A stretch of DNA of 46,811 bases, taken from positions 1-46,811 of the IMG/VR virus record IMGVR_UViG_3300035179_000017, one strand, 5' to 3'. Source of the stretch: a virus. A program made the position numbers and the translations under genes. Below the pieces are notes generated by a model. It made no database searches. It saw only the letters and a list, made by a program, of their open reading frames with translations, and was not told the DNA's origin. Positions 1 to 8,084 of the stretch are shown piece after piece. The first letter of the stretch is position 1, and each line of letters starts with the position of its first letter.

Positions 1-127
1 CTGCGGCTGGCGGAGCCACAGTAAATGCTTCATCTGGTTTCGTTGGCGGAACTATTACCTATCAGGATGCAACTTATGGCACGGTATGTGCCAACATTGA
101 TGCTGCGACTGAGACCAAATGGAGAAA
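1..127. repeat. Terminal direct repeat, left copy
   Basis: These 127 bases are identical to 46685-46811. The repeat lies inside the major capsid gene, and joining the ends restores one uninterrupted frame. It is therefore best read as the overlap an assembler leaves on a circular or circularly permuted molecule, not as a biological terminal repeat. The unit genome is 46,684 bp. Confidence 0.95.
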
Positions 128-617
128 TTATGCTGCGTTATATACCGAGGTTAATAACGCCCTATTGAAATCGTTTAGATTGGCATTTATGTACACCAAT
201 TTTAAAGCACCGTTGTTTGTAAATGACCCGTCTAATAAACGCCAAGCGGCAAAAAGAGTGTATACTGATTTTGACACCGTTGCGGAATTAATGAATCTGG
301 CAGACCAGAGAGATGATAATGTAACCGGCAAGGAAGTCCTCGGTAATATCCGAGTTGACGATGCCGGACTGGTTACATTGAATCGGTTGCCGGTTGTCGG
401 TATTCCGCAGTTGAACGGTGCAACGTATACTCCAATTTATTGTGTAGATTTTTCTAAGTTTGTGCCTGTTATCCATGATGGTTACTGGATGGAAGAGAAA
501 GAACCAATGGTCAGCAGGGGTCAGCACACGACTTACACCGTATATCTTGACGGTGCACACAATAACCTTTGTCTTAACAGACGCACATGCGGTTTTGTTA
601 TGCACAAGGCTAGTTAA
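1..617 (+). CDS. Major capsid protein, C-terminal part (joins 46207-46811)
   Basis: This is the 3' part of the capsid gene that begins at 46207. Position 1 is the second base of a codon, and the frame stays open to TAA at 615-617. Joined across the circle the gene is 1095 nt and 364 residues. The part here includes a stretch running from VKTTAAGG into a Thr/Gly-rich loop, a long helix (NYAALYTEVNNALLKSF), a run rich in Asp/Val/Arg, and the C-terminus GFVMHKAS. Size, the position directly after the scaffold gene, and the downstream capsid-associated gene fit an HK97-fold shell protein of a short-tailed phage. The assignment rests on context and overall character rather than on a diagnostic motif. 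Confidence 0.85.
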   Translation, partial: AAGGATVNASSGFVGGTITYQDATYGTVCANIDAATETKWRNYAALYTEVNNALLKSFRLAFMYTNFKAPLFVNDPSNKRQAAKRVYTDFDTVAELMNLADQRDDNVTGKEVLGNIRVDDAGLVTLNRLPVVGIPQLNGATYTPIYCVDFSKFVPVIHDGYWMEEKEPMVSRGQHTTYTVYLDGAHNNLCLNRRTCGFVMHKAS

Positions 618-630
618 GGAGAAACTGACA

Positions 631-1404
631 ATGAGTACAAAAGGTATCACAAAAGTTGTAGAGTTTCAACAGGGAGACGTAATGCTGGCCGAAGGTAACT
701 GGGACCTCCTATATGACGTTTCAGCAACTAAACACCCCGATTTCAATATTGGAGATAGGGTTAAACTGCCCGATGGTAGGGAATTTGTATATTCCTATTC
801 TGCCGCAGCTTGTTTAAGCGGACAGGGTTGTGAATTTACTAAGGCCGGATTATATGGGGCAGTTGCAAGTGTGGCGGGCGTTGTAGGTGATAGGCAAATC
901 GCAGTTGCGGCGGGGACTCACGATGCCATTACAAAAGATGAATTGCGTGGTGGTTATGTAGTAATTCATACTGCTGGTAATACCCAACAGTTTAGGGGAA
1001 TTATCGGTAATGATGCGGCAGTTGCAAATGCGGCCATTAAGGTCTACTTAGATGCACCATTGACTGCGGTTGTGGCTGTTACCATTCTAATAGAGGTGTT
1101 CCACAATCCGTATGCTGCTTTACAAACAGGGGCTAATGTCGGGTACGCTAAAGCTGGTATTCCAGCCGTGTATGTATCTGCGGCATCGAAATATTTCTGG
1201 TGTCAGATTAAGGGATTCTGTTTTGCGGCCCCTCAGTCTGGTATTACTGGAAAGAATGTAGGTGCCTGTTGGAGACACGATGGTTCGATAGATACAATGG
1301 ATAATGGTATTGAAGATTCTGCTTTAGTTTCTTCCCAATATGCGGGGCATCGCATTGCGGGCACCGCAGACCTGGTTGGTCCACTGTTTTATTTGAATCC
1401 GTAA
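631..1404 (+). CDS. Capsid-associated (decoration-like) structural protein
   Basis: The protein has 257 residues and starts at ATG 631, with an AAGGAG site at 617-622. An earlier in-frame start inside the capsid gene was rejected because it has no ribosome site and overlaps the capsid frame. The sequence is rich in Ala, Gly and Val, with many short beta-like segments and a C-terminus near IAGTADLVGPLFYLNP. It has no catalytic motif, signal or membrane segment. Its place 13 bases after the capsid gene and before a terminator suggests a protein made in large amounts for the head surface. The role is inferred from position, and the family was not recognised. Confidence 0.6.
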   Translation: MSTKGITKVVEFQQGDVMLAEGNWDLLYDVSATKHPDFNIGDRVKLPDGREFVYSYSAAACLSGQGCEFTKAGLYGAVASVAGVVGDRQIAVAAGTHDAITKDELRGGYVVIHTAGNTQQFRGIIGNDAAVANAAIKVYLDAPLTAVVAVTILIEVFHNPYAALQTGANVGYAKAGIPAVYVSAASKYFWCQIKGFCFAAPQSGITGKNVGACWRHDGSIDTMDNGIEDSALVSSQYAGHRIAGTADLVGPLFYLNP

Positions 1405-1416
1405 GTTAGTTCGTAT

Positions 1417-1464
1417 GTCCTTGTGCCACTCTTTTTAACGAGGGGGTGGCACATAGGACTTTTA
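1417..1464 (+). terminator. Rho-independent terminator after the capsid genes
   Basis: A left arm from GTCC to GTGCCAC (1417-1429) pairs with GTGGCAC...GGAC (1446-1459), leaving one bulged base and a 16-base loop. TTTT follows directly at 1460-1463. It would limit read-through from the highly expressed capsid genes into the tail genes. Confidence 0.8.
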
Positions 1465-1491
1465 TTAACCCCTTGTTAAAAGGAATAAAAC

Positions 1492-1785
1492 ATGAAGATT
1501 AATTTTAACATCGAACTGAAAGACATGGATGGAAAACCAATAATGGAAGCGAAGGACAAACCACTTATCCTGGATAAGGTTTGTGTTAATGCTATTTTAT
1601 CTGAAATTCCCGATGAAAAAACTACCGGGGAACAGAAATTACAGAGATTTCAATTAGCCAAGAAAATATACGGGAACGGTGAAATTGATGTGTCCGCCGA
1701 GGAAATTGTGTTGATAAAAGATAAGGTGGGGAAATTATATTTGCCGTTGGTAGTCGGGCAAGTCTTTGAATTATTGGAATCATGA
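1492..1785 (+). CDS. Small protein of unknown function
   Basis: The 97-residue product has an AAAGGAAT ribosome site at 1479-1486. It opens with a beta-like MKINFNIELKDMDGKPI, continues with charged helical sequence and ends LVVGQVFELLES. There is no signal, membrane segment or metal motif. Its TGA overlaps the ATG of the next gene by four bases (ATGA), so the two are probably translationally coupled. It is the first gene after the capsid terminator. A virion-assembly role is possible but not shown. Confidence 0.7.
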   Translation: MKINFNIELKDMDGKPIMEAKDKPLILDKVCVNAILSEIPDEKTTGEQKLQRFQLAKKIYGNGEIDVSAEEIVLIKDKVGKLYLPLVVGQVFELLES

Positions 1786-2249
1786 AAAATAATTGCCGAA
1801 AATGTGGTATTGTTCTGACTGACGAGAATACTAAAAAGTACCGTTTGAAGAAAAAAGATTATGTTTGTAATGATTGTGGTAGAATAGAACATAAGATTTC
1901 TCGAAGGAAATGTTATAAAAACCCAGAAAAACGCAGAAAGTTTGAAGAAACAACTTTAAAGTGGAGAGTGTCCCATCCAGATAAAGTGAAGGCAACATCA
2001 CGAAGAATGGTGTGTAAGAGGAGGGGCATTTCCGTGAAAGAATTTGATAGTCTGTATCTAAAACAAAAAGGGTGTTGTGCCATTTGTAAGAAACACAGTT
2101 CTCAATTAAAACGTACCCTCAATATAGACCACGACCATAAAACTGGTAGGATTAGAGGATTGTTGTGTAATCCATGTAATCTTAGGTTAGGTACTTTAGA
2201 GGATGAAAACTTTCGTAAAGCAGTAGAAAATTACTTGGGAGACTTATAA
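1782..2249 (+). CDS. Endonuclease VII-like HNH nuclease
   Basis: The 155-residue protein has an N-terminal zinc ribbon (C5, C8, C29, C32) and a basic middle. The C-terminal domain has CAIC at 99-102, the catalytic-type IDHDH near 115-119 and a closing CNPC at 129-132, followed by a run near NLRLGTLEDE. This is the recombination endonuclease VII pattern, in which a zinc-bound beta-beta-alpha-metal nuclease cuts branched DNA. It overlaps both neighbours by one to four bases. Inside a run of structural genes it may act as a packaging resolvase or as a homing-type free-standing nuclease. The domain call is firm; the role is inferred. Confidence 0.88.
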   Translation: MKNNCRKCGIVLTDENTKKYRLKKKDYVCNDCGRIEHKISRRKCYKNPEKRRKFEETTLKWRVSHPDKVKATSRRMVCKRRGISVKEFDSLYLKQKGCCAICKKHSSQLKRTLNIDHDHKTGRIRGLLCNPCNLRLGTLEDENFRKAVENYLGDL

Positions 2250-3748
2250 TGTCAGAACCTACACTTAGTGCCTCGTTCCAAGAACTTATCACGAAAGTGG
2301 CCAGGGAGGCTGGGATTGCATATTACTCCTCTTCGGGTCAATCTAAAGCACTTTGTCCTATAGATGTCCACGACCTCGAATTGGTTAAGGAAATAATCAA
2401 CGATGGTATCAGGATGTTTATGGCTGATGAACCCCCGACCGGATGGCGGTGGAGACGTAGACTTGCTTCGATTGCAGTTACAGGAACACGTATAACTGGA
2501 ACGGCGGATTCCGCGAGTGCTACAACTATCGTGGACTTAACCCTTGCGACTACATACAACTATCTTCACTATGTGGGGACTTGTACTGTTTCGGAATTTT
2601 CAGTGGGAGAAACAGTTGTTCAGGGTACTTCTAATGCTACAGGTTTAATAACAGCGATTACTGCGACCACATTAGATATTACCATTGTAAGTGGTACTGC
2701 GGATAAAACCCATAATTGGACTCATGGGGCACACACCTTTACTACCTCATCTGCTGTGTTTCCTCTAGAAGGTTATTACATTTATATAACAGATGGAACA
2801 GGTGAAGGCAGTTATGCAGTTATAACAGGATACAATGCCTTAACTGGGGCAATTACTGTTGCCGATTGGCTAACTCAGTACGGAAATGCAGGTGGCACAG
2901 ACCCAGTTACACTTAGTACCTTTGCAATTACTCCAATAGAAACTGTTGGTGGAAATATAAGCCGTTATCCGCTCCCCGAATATTTTAATGGAGAAATAGA
3001 CGGTAAAATAGAATATGCCGAGGATTCTAATATATCCAGTCCGATTGATTGGAGAGATGAATCTTTTATCCGGTCCAGACGTGCGATTTCTGCGGAAACA
3101 GGTTATCCACGATATGCCGCGATTAGACAATTAGAACCGTTGGCCGGTGGAACACTCGGACCGAAACGAAGATTGGAGTTAATCTTAGACCCGTCTCCAT
3201 CGGCAGATGTTACATTGGAATTTCCTTATACTGTTACTTTTAATAAATTAGATGCGGAGACAGGAGAGGCAGATACTAGCGGGACTCCTGATACTACTCT
3301 TGTAGATGCGACAAGAACCGAAGGAGATACCTATTTTGTAGGGTGGAAGATAACTATAATCGATGGTACTGGAAAAGGAAGTTATGGTATAGTTACTGTT
3401 TACACGGGTTCTTCAGGGACATTTACTGTTGCTGATTGGCTCACGTCTGCGGGTGCAGGCGGGGGCACGAACCCAGGAGCGAATAGCGTTTATTATGTAG
3501 AACCATTAAATAATTTACACCCGTGTGGACACAGATTTGACGAAGTAATAATTGCTGCATGTATGTCTAAGGCACAACAGAGAATTGAAGAAATGGCGAC
3601 CTCTAATTACGTAGAGGAATATCATAAAAAGGCGTTGATGCAAGCCTATAAAATTGATTCCAGATTTGCACCAAGAACTTTGGGAAGTATGAATAAAAGA
3701 AGAATAGTTTCTAGAATAAGAAATAGTAATTACGTAGAATTTAATTAG
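2249..3748 (+). CDS. Head-tail adaptor / neck-type structural protein with inserted beta domains
   Basis: The protein has 499 residues. The ends (about 1-75 and 420-499) are helical and resemble a phage adaptor: a helix followed by PPTGWRWRRRL near 62-72, and a C-terminal helix with HRFDEVIIAACMSKAQQRI. Between them lie beta-rich inserts that include a duplicated module: residues about 175-216 (TDGTGEGSY ... VADWLTQYGNAGGTDP) and 365-409 (IDGTGKGSY ... VADWLTSAGAGGGTNP). A VGETVVQGTSNATG segment near 119-132 recurs in the tail protein at 5537-7285. The ATG overlaps the stop of the nuclease gene by one base, and the stop is TAG. The adaptor role is inferred from order and fold impression. Confidence 0.6.
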   Translation: MSEPTLSASFQELITKVAREAGIAYYSSSGQSKALCPIDVHDLELVKEIINDGIRMFMADEPPTGWRWRRRLASIAVTGTRITGTADSASATTIVDLTLATTYNYLHYVGTCTVSEFSVGETVVQGTSNATGLITAITATTLDITIVSGTADKTHNWTHGAHTFTTSSAVFPLEGYYIYITDGTGEGSYAVITGYNALTGAITVADWLTQYGNAGGTDPVTLSTFAITPIETVGGNISRYPLPEYFNGEIDGKIEYAEDSNISSPIDWRDESFIRSRRAISAETGYPRYAAIRQLEPLAGGTLGPKRRLELILDPSPSADVTLEFPYTVTFNKLDAETGEADTSGTPDTTLVDATRTEGDTYFVGWKITIIDGTGKGSYGIVTVYTGSSGTFTVADWLTSAGAGGGTNPGANSVYYVEPLNNLHPCGHRFDEVIIAACMSKAQQRIEEMATSNYVEEYHKKALMQAYKIDSRFAPRTLGSMNKRRIVSRIRNSNYVEFN

Positions 3749-3758
3749 GAGAAATAAA

Positions 3759-4019
3759 ATGTCCGAGTTTAATATTGCTCACACGCTAGCAAATATGGTT
3801 GCTGCTCCTGCGGGAACGGCCACACCAAAGGTTATTTTTAAGACTGAGGATGGAGTATTGTTCTGTTATGGTACTGCTGCTGTAAATGTGGCTCCTTTGA
3901 CAACTGCTAGTATATACGCACCAGGTTGTGTATATATTAAAATAGTAGCGGCTGGAACTTCAGTCCTTTATCTCAACACTGGTACTTTCGCATCACCTAG
4001 TTGGACCGACCAGAAATAA
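3759..4019 (+). CDS. Small decoration/fibre-like virion protein
   Basis: The 86-residue product starts 11 bases after the previous gene behind an AGGAGA site. It is neutral, rich in Ala, Thr and Val, with alternating beta pattern and the C-terminus YLNTGTFASPSWTDQK, a style of ending common in small phage head or tail decoration proteins. There is no cysteine pair, signal or catalytic motif. The structural role is inferred from composition and position. Confidence 0.55.
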   Translation: MSEFNIAHTLANMVAAPAGTATPKVIFKTEDGVLFCYGTAAVNVAPLTTASIYAPGCVYIKIVAAGTSVLYLNTGTFASPSWTDQK

Positions 4020-4034
4020 TTAAAGGAGTACAAT

Positions 4035-4265
4035 ATGGAATTGTATTTTCCCGTACTGGGTTTATACGAGGGAACTCCCGTAGAAAAACAACCCATTAGA
4101 ACCTCTCCGCATCTACAAAACGTCAGACCTACTGACGTAAGTGATGAGAGGATACGGGGAGGTCAACGCCCAGGATTGGTAAAGGCTTATGATACTCAGA
4201 TTGGCGGGGACCACCCTGTACTGGTCATGGTACAAATTGCAACTACATATATAACACCGGAATAA
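4035..4265 (+). CDS. Tail nozzle/tube protein, N-terminal piece (split gene, part 1)
   Basis: The 76-residue product starts at ATG 4035 behind AAAGGAG. The segment FPVLGLYEGTPVEKQPIRTS ... RIRGGQRPGLVKAYDTQIGG is the kind of N-terminus seen in long phage tail-tube or nozzle proteins, far shorter here than a full protein. It ends at TAA 4263-4265. The next codon but one is ATG 4269 in the same frame, so suppression of this stop would join it directly to the next piece. It is the first of five pieces covering 4035-7285. Confidence 0.6.
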   Translation: MELYFPVLGLYEGTPVEKQPIRTSPHLQNVRPTDVSDERIRGGQRPGLVKAYDTQIGGDHPVLVMVQIATTYITPE

Positions 4266-4268
4266 TGT

Positions 4269-4439
4269 ATGGTTTGGCCTGAAACACGACCTATTGCGTA
4301 TGACCCCGAATTATTCTGGGACGAGGATGCAGGTACTTGGACTGGTGTTGATGCCGGTGGCAGCAGATATAAAATGCAGGTTGTGGTTGTCGGACAAAAC
4401 GATATTGGTGAAGGTGTGATTTATTTTGGTGCGATATAA
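4269..4439 (+). CDS. Tail protein piece (split gene, part 2)
   Basis: A 56-residue frame starts at ATG 4269, in the same frame as the previous piece and one codon after its stop. No good ribosome site precedes it. It contains YDPELFWDEDAG, GGSRYK, VVVVGQ and ends VIYFGAI. These features match the end of the piece at 5186-5536 (YDPDDTW ... GGGRYK ... VVVGHN ... LYFGDL), so the two are diverged copies of one module. The stop overlaps the next ATG (TAATG), which shifts frame by -1. Confidence 0.6.
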   Translation: MVWPETRPIAYDPELFWDEDAGTWTGVDAGGSRYKMQVVVVGQNDIGEGVIYFGAI

Positions 4440-5185
4440 TGTACTTAAATAACATAGTGGTAAATCTTACTTACAATGGTGAACAACAATTAAACACTAC
4501 AGTTCCTGTTTCTAAATGGTGGCAACTATACTATCCTAACTTTGCGTATGAACACAATTTCGCCTGGTTTGTTTGGACTGATTTGTGGTGGGTATATTAT
4601 GGCGTTTTAGATAATACTTGGGAACAAACTGTTGAGGTGATTCTCTATAAAAAAATTGAAGGAAACTGGGTTTTCATAGAAGATATATATGTGGATTTGG
4701 AGTATCCCTTACCAAGTTCCTTTGAGAGTGGGGGTTATCTAATTGAGTTTACAGGTCTCCCTACAAGTTCCCCAACCTTTTTTATATCAGATATACAACC
4801 ACTGACTCTTTTAATTAAATGTTATGGAGAAACGGTATATGATGGGATTGCTGCTTCCCGATATTGGGATGGAATTGACGATATTGTTCTCGAAAATTGG
4901 ACTTGGCATGACGGCGGCAATTATCCTTGGGGAGGTGCGACTTTTATTTATTCTCCTTTAAGTGATAGTTGGGAGTTCTGGAGTTATTTTGGTTATCAAG
5001 AAGGAAATGGGAATCCTGCTCCTTCTTTACATCTCGAATTTAACGATGGTGCGATTACGGTTGATTTTGGGAATTTAATAACTTCCTATCCACGATTAAC
5101 ACCCTCTAAAGCCTCAAACCCTACACCTACTGATGGTGCTGTTGATGTTCCCAAAAACATTACTCTTTTTACTTGGGAAATTTAG
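4439..5185 (+). CDS. Tail protein piece with start of an Ig-like domain (split gene, part 3)
   Basis: The 248-residue product has an ATG overlapping the previous stop by one base and no ribosome site. It is very rich in Trp, Tyr and Phe with beta character. The last ~25 residues (NPTPTDGAVDVPKNITLFTW) are the first strands of a Fn3/Ig-like domain of the type 'P.dGa.dV...l.W'. The rest of that domain is encoded after the stop, in the piece at 5186. The stop is TAG 5183-5185, directly followed by ATG in the same frame. No name is known for the main domain. Confidence 0.6.
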   Translation: MYLNNIVVNLTYNGEQQLNTTVPVSKWWQLYYPNFAYEHNFAWFVWTDLWWVYYGVLDNTWEQTVEVILYKKIEGNWVFIEDIYVDLEYPLPSSFESGGYLIEFTGLPTSSPTFFISDIQPLTLLIKCYGETVYDGIAASRYWDGIDDIVLENWTWHDGGNYPWGGATFIYSPLSDSWEFWSYFGYQEGNGNPAPSLHLEFNDGAITVDFGNLITSYPRLTPSKASNPTPTDGAVDVPKNITLFTWEI

Positions 5186-5536
5186 ATGATATTGTCAAAA
5201 GTATATTTTAATGGAATTTACCGGGGATATACAGAAGGTACGCAAATTGGTGTAAGTAACTGGAGTTTGCGATATTATAAATTATATAATTGGAGAATTG
5301 ATACCTACGACACTGAGACTGAACTAACTACAACGGGTGATACATGGGTTTTTACTACAAAAAAATCTCCTAGTAGTTTTGATAATCCTCGTCCAGATGA
5401 TTATGACCCCGATGATACTTGGAAATACGAAGATGGAGATTACGAATGGTCTGACCTTGCAGTTGCCGGTGGTGGAAGATATAAGAATAGAATTGTGGTT
5501 GTAGGACACAACTGTCTCTACTTTGGAGACCTTTAA
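5186..5536 (+). CDS. Tail protein piece, rest of Ig-like domain plus duplicated end module (split gene, part 4)
   Basis: The 116-residue product starts at the ATG directly after TAG, in the same frame as the preceding piece. The first ~60 residues (KVYFNGIYRG, YYKLYNWRIDTYD, TGDTWVFTT) complete the Ig-like domain begun upstream. Residues about 66-116 repeat the module of 4269-4439. A GGGA eight bases before ATG is only a weak ribosome site. The stop TAA (5534-5536) is directly followed by the next ATG, again in frame. Confidence 0.6.
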   Translation: MILSKVYFNGIYRGYTEGTQIGVSNWSLRYYKLYNWRIDTYDTETELTTTGDTWVFTTKKSPSSFDNPRPDDYDPDDTWKYEDGDYEWSDLAVAGGGRYKNRIVVVGHNCLYFGDL

Positions 5537-7285
5537 ATGGCCTCACTTACATTATTAGAAAGTTCGCATGGATTTATTGCCGGTGATTTGGATACCAGCG
5601 GGTATGTGGCAGTAACTCCAGCATATCAAAAAATTTATTTCGCAGATGGTCGTACCCCAGATAATAAAGGATTTCATAAACTAGATTTTATAAATACTAA
5701 AATAACAAAACAGGCGACTGTTGCTTTTATTAAAGGAGAGGTTGTTACCCAAACGGGTGGTGCAAAAGGAATTTATGATGAATGTCTTGATGTGAAACTT
5801 ACTGGGAGTTTAACTGGAACTTTTGTTGTGGGGGAATTAGTTACACAGGCCGTTTCAGGAGCTTCTGGATTCGTGGCATATATTGGTTCTGGTTACATAA
5901 ATGTTTATCCCATCGGAAAAGATGAAGATGGACAACCGATTGCATTTGTAACCTCTCAATTAATAACAGGTACTCCAAGTGGTGCTACTACAACTCCATC
6001 GGCAGTATCAAGTTCAGGTGAAGGAATGTTTCATTTTATTTATAGAACCACGACAGTTGAATTTGACACTACTAACACTATAACAGGGTCCGATAGTGGG
6101 GCTACTTTAACTTCTACATTAGTGGTTACTGCACCTCCGCATTGGCTCCCCTGGGTTTTAACTGTGGGAAAATTTCCTGATGGCGGTTCTAATATAATGG
6201 CCCTATGTTTTGGCCGGATATTTATGAACTCCATAAGTAATCCTCATCATTGGCTTGCTACTAGGGCTGGAGACCCGTTAGATATGGAAATGTCCCAGGA
6301 TGACGTGGGTACTGCCGTATCTAGTCAGACCTCAAAGGCAGGATTGGTGGGAGACCAACTTGTTGCATTGGTACCTTATAAGGACAACTATTTAATTTTT
6401 GGTTGTCTTAATGAAATGTGGGTATTACGTTCTGACCCAGTCGCAGGAGGAGTCCTTACTAATATATCTAAAGAAACAGGAGTTTTCAGTAATACTGCGT
6501 GGTGTTGGGACGATAAAAATAACTTGTATTTTGTGGGGATGGATGGAATATATGTGCTAAATTCGGAGGCCATTATAAATGCCTCTTCTCCTACTAATTT
6601 GACTAAAGAGAGAATACCTAAATTAGTATCTTCATTGGCCCTGAATAGACGGACAGATAGAATTACTATGGCCTATGATAAAGAACGATACGGTTTAAAC
6701 GCAACCATATCACAACAGGACGGGGCGTGGTCTGTTTCATTTTTTGTGAATTTAAGACCAATAAATGTCGGTGGAGTTGAAATTACCGGCGGAGTATTCC
6801 CAGAAGTATATCAGACAGAACACATACCTGCTTCTATGTCATTTTTTAATAGTAGGACAAAGGAACAACGTGGTTTATTGTTTGGTTGTTACGATGGTTA
6901 TATAAGGAAATTTGACGACACTGAAATGTCGGATGATGGTGATAACGCCATTAATAGTTTTGTTACGATAGGTCCGATTTCTAACAGTGAAAAAGGCAAG
7001 TCATCGGTTAAGGTGTCGGATATTTCTGTGGTTCCGGGTGTAGATACTGATAGTATCACCCTGGAAGTATTTTCTGGAGATTCATCGGAGGAATTGATAG
7101 ATAAGATTATGAACGAAGAGAATCCTACAGTTTCCAAGGTACTCACCGGAGATAAATCCTTACCATCTTTGAGGAATAAAGTAATAGGTAGTGCTATAGG
7201 GATTAAATTAAGCAATAATAATGTTGATGAAACCTGGAATATAGAAAAGATAAACGCTGAAATAAATATACTCGGAGGTAAATAA
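5537..7285 (+). CDS. Tail nozzle/tube protein, main C-terminal piece (split gene, part 5)
   Basis: The 582-residue product has a GGAG site nine bases before ATG, which lies directly after the previous stop and in the same frame. The N-terminal third has repeated short beta units of the form GE-V-TQ ... GA-G. The rest is propeller-like, with LVPYKDNYLIFGCLNEMWVL, VFSNTAWCWDDKNNLYFVGM and DGIYVLN, typical of the large tube/nozzle proteins of short-tailed phages. It is probably the body of the nozzle that the four preceding pieces complete. Family placement is by sequence style and order. Confidence 0.7.
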   Translation: MASLTLLESSHGFIAGDLDTSGYVAVTPAYQKIYFADGRTPDNKGFHKLDFINTKITKQATVAFIKGEVVTQTGGAKGIYDECLDVKLTGSLTGTFVVGELVTQAVSGASGFVAYIGSGYINVYPIGKDEDGQPIAFVTSQLITGTPSGATTTPSAVSSSGEGMFHFIYRTTTVEFDTTNTITGSDSGATLTSTLVVTAPPHWLPWVLTVGKFPDGGSNIMALCFGRIFMNSISNPHHWLATRAGDPLDMEMSQDDVGTAVSSQTSKAGLVGDQLVALVPYKDNYLIFGCLNEMWVLRSDPVAGGVLTNISKETGVFSNTAWCWDDKNNLYFVGMDGIYVLNSEAIINASSPTNLTKERIPKLVSSLALNRRTDRITMAYDKERYGLNATISQQDGAWSVSFFVNLRPINVGGVEITGGVFPEVYQTEHIPASMSFFNSRTKEQRGLLFGCYDGYIRKFDDTEMSDDGDNAINSFVTIGPISNSEKGKSSVKVSDISVVPGVDTDSITLEVFSGDSSEELIDKIMNEENPTVSKVLTGDKSLPSLRNKVIGSAIGIKLSNNNVDETWNIEKINAEINILGGK

Positions 7286-7286
7286 C

Positions 7287-8075
7287 ATGGCCATTAAAAC
7301 TCCGCCAAAAGAAAAAACTAGTTTAGAAGAATACCAGACAGCAATATCACACTTGAATAAATTGGTCAAAATGTATGCTCCTGGTGGAACTTATGGGGCG
7401 GGTCAATATGCTACCATAGAATCAGAGGCAAAAAAAGCCAAAGCTGAATCTCTTGCCGGTTTGGTGGCTTCTGGAATGAGTAGTGGTACAACTGCGGCAG
7501 GATTAAGGGCCAGATTAGGAAAAGACATTTCTACGGCTAAATTGGGCGTGGAAGACGTTAGAACCGGAAAGTATGGAGAGGCTCTGACAGGATTGGCCGG
7601 ACTTAGGGCCGCACTTGCTGAACGTAAAGCACTAACAGAAGAAAGAGAATCAGAAGAATTTTATAGAATATCTGCTGAGAATAGGGCGAGTACCGCCGCT
7701 AATATAGCTGAATCAAATGCTAGACTTTACAAAGGAACTGCCTGGGACCCGAATAGAACCCCTGTTGTTAGTGGTGGTGGCGGAACTACGACAGGTGGTG
7801 AAACTACGATAGGTGGTGGTGGTGGTAAAGGTGGAATTGGTGGAATTGGCGGACAAGATTATGTTTACTCCCTTGGTGGTGAAGGAGAACATTTTGCCGA
7901 CCCCACTCTTGGTTTATCACCATTAACCCCAATGACAGAGGCAGAAATGGGTAAATTTGGGATTACATCTACTCCTGGTTATTCAGATGTCTATAAAGGA
8001 ATAGTAAATGAAGCAACAGGAGGTTATTTAGGTGGTTTGAAAACTGCGGCGAAAAAATATCCTTTTAATTTATAA
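7287..8075 (+). CDS. Probable internal virion (ejection) protein, Gly-rich tail
   Basis: The 262-residue product has a GGAGG site before ATG 7287. Residues about 1-155 are alanine-rich amphipathic helix (likely coiled coil). Residues about 160-190 are a flexible Gly/Thr linker (SGGGGTTTGGETTIGGGGG), and a short folded end follows. Helix-rich proteins in this position, after the nozzle and before large internal proteins, are usually ejected with the DNA in podovirus-like phages. That role is inferred. Confidence 0.5.
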   Translation: MAIKTPPKEKTSLEEYQTAISHLNKLVKMYAPGGTYGAGQYATIESEAKKAKAESLAGLVASGMSSGTTAAGLRARLGKDISTAKLGVEDVRTGKYGEALTGLAGLRAALAERKALTEERESEEFYRISAENRASTAANIAESNARLYKGTAWDPNRTPVVSGGGGTTTGGETTIGGGGGKGGIGGIGGQDYVYSLGGEGEHFADPTLGLSPLTPMTEAEMGKFGITSTPGYSDVYKGIVNEATGGYLGGLKTAAKKYPFNL

Positions 8076-8084
8076 GAAATAATT

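Noticed and set aside
460-630. Upstream in-frame start for the gene at 631
   Set aside because: It overlaps the capsid frame and lacks a ribosome site; ATG 631 has a good one.
3746-5185. Stop-codon recoding (TAG as sense) across the genome
   Set aside because: TAG also ends other genes at natural positions (3746-3748, 44065-44067, 15082-15084). No suppressor tRNA or recoding factor was seen, and long genes do not contain in-frame TAG.
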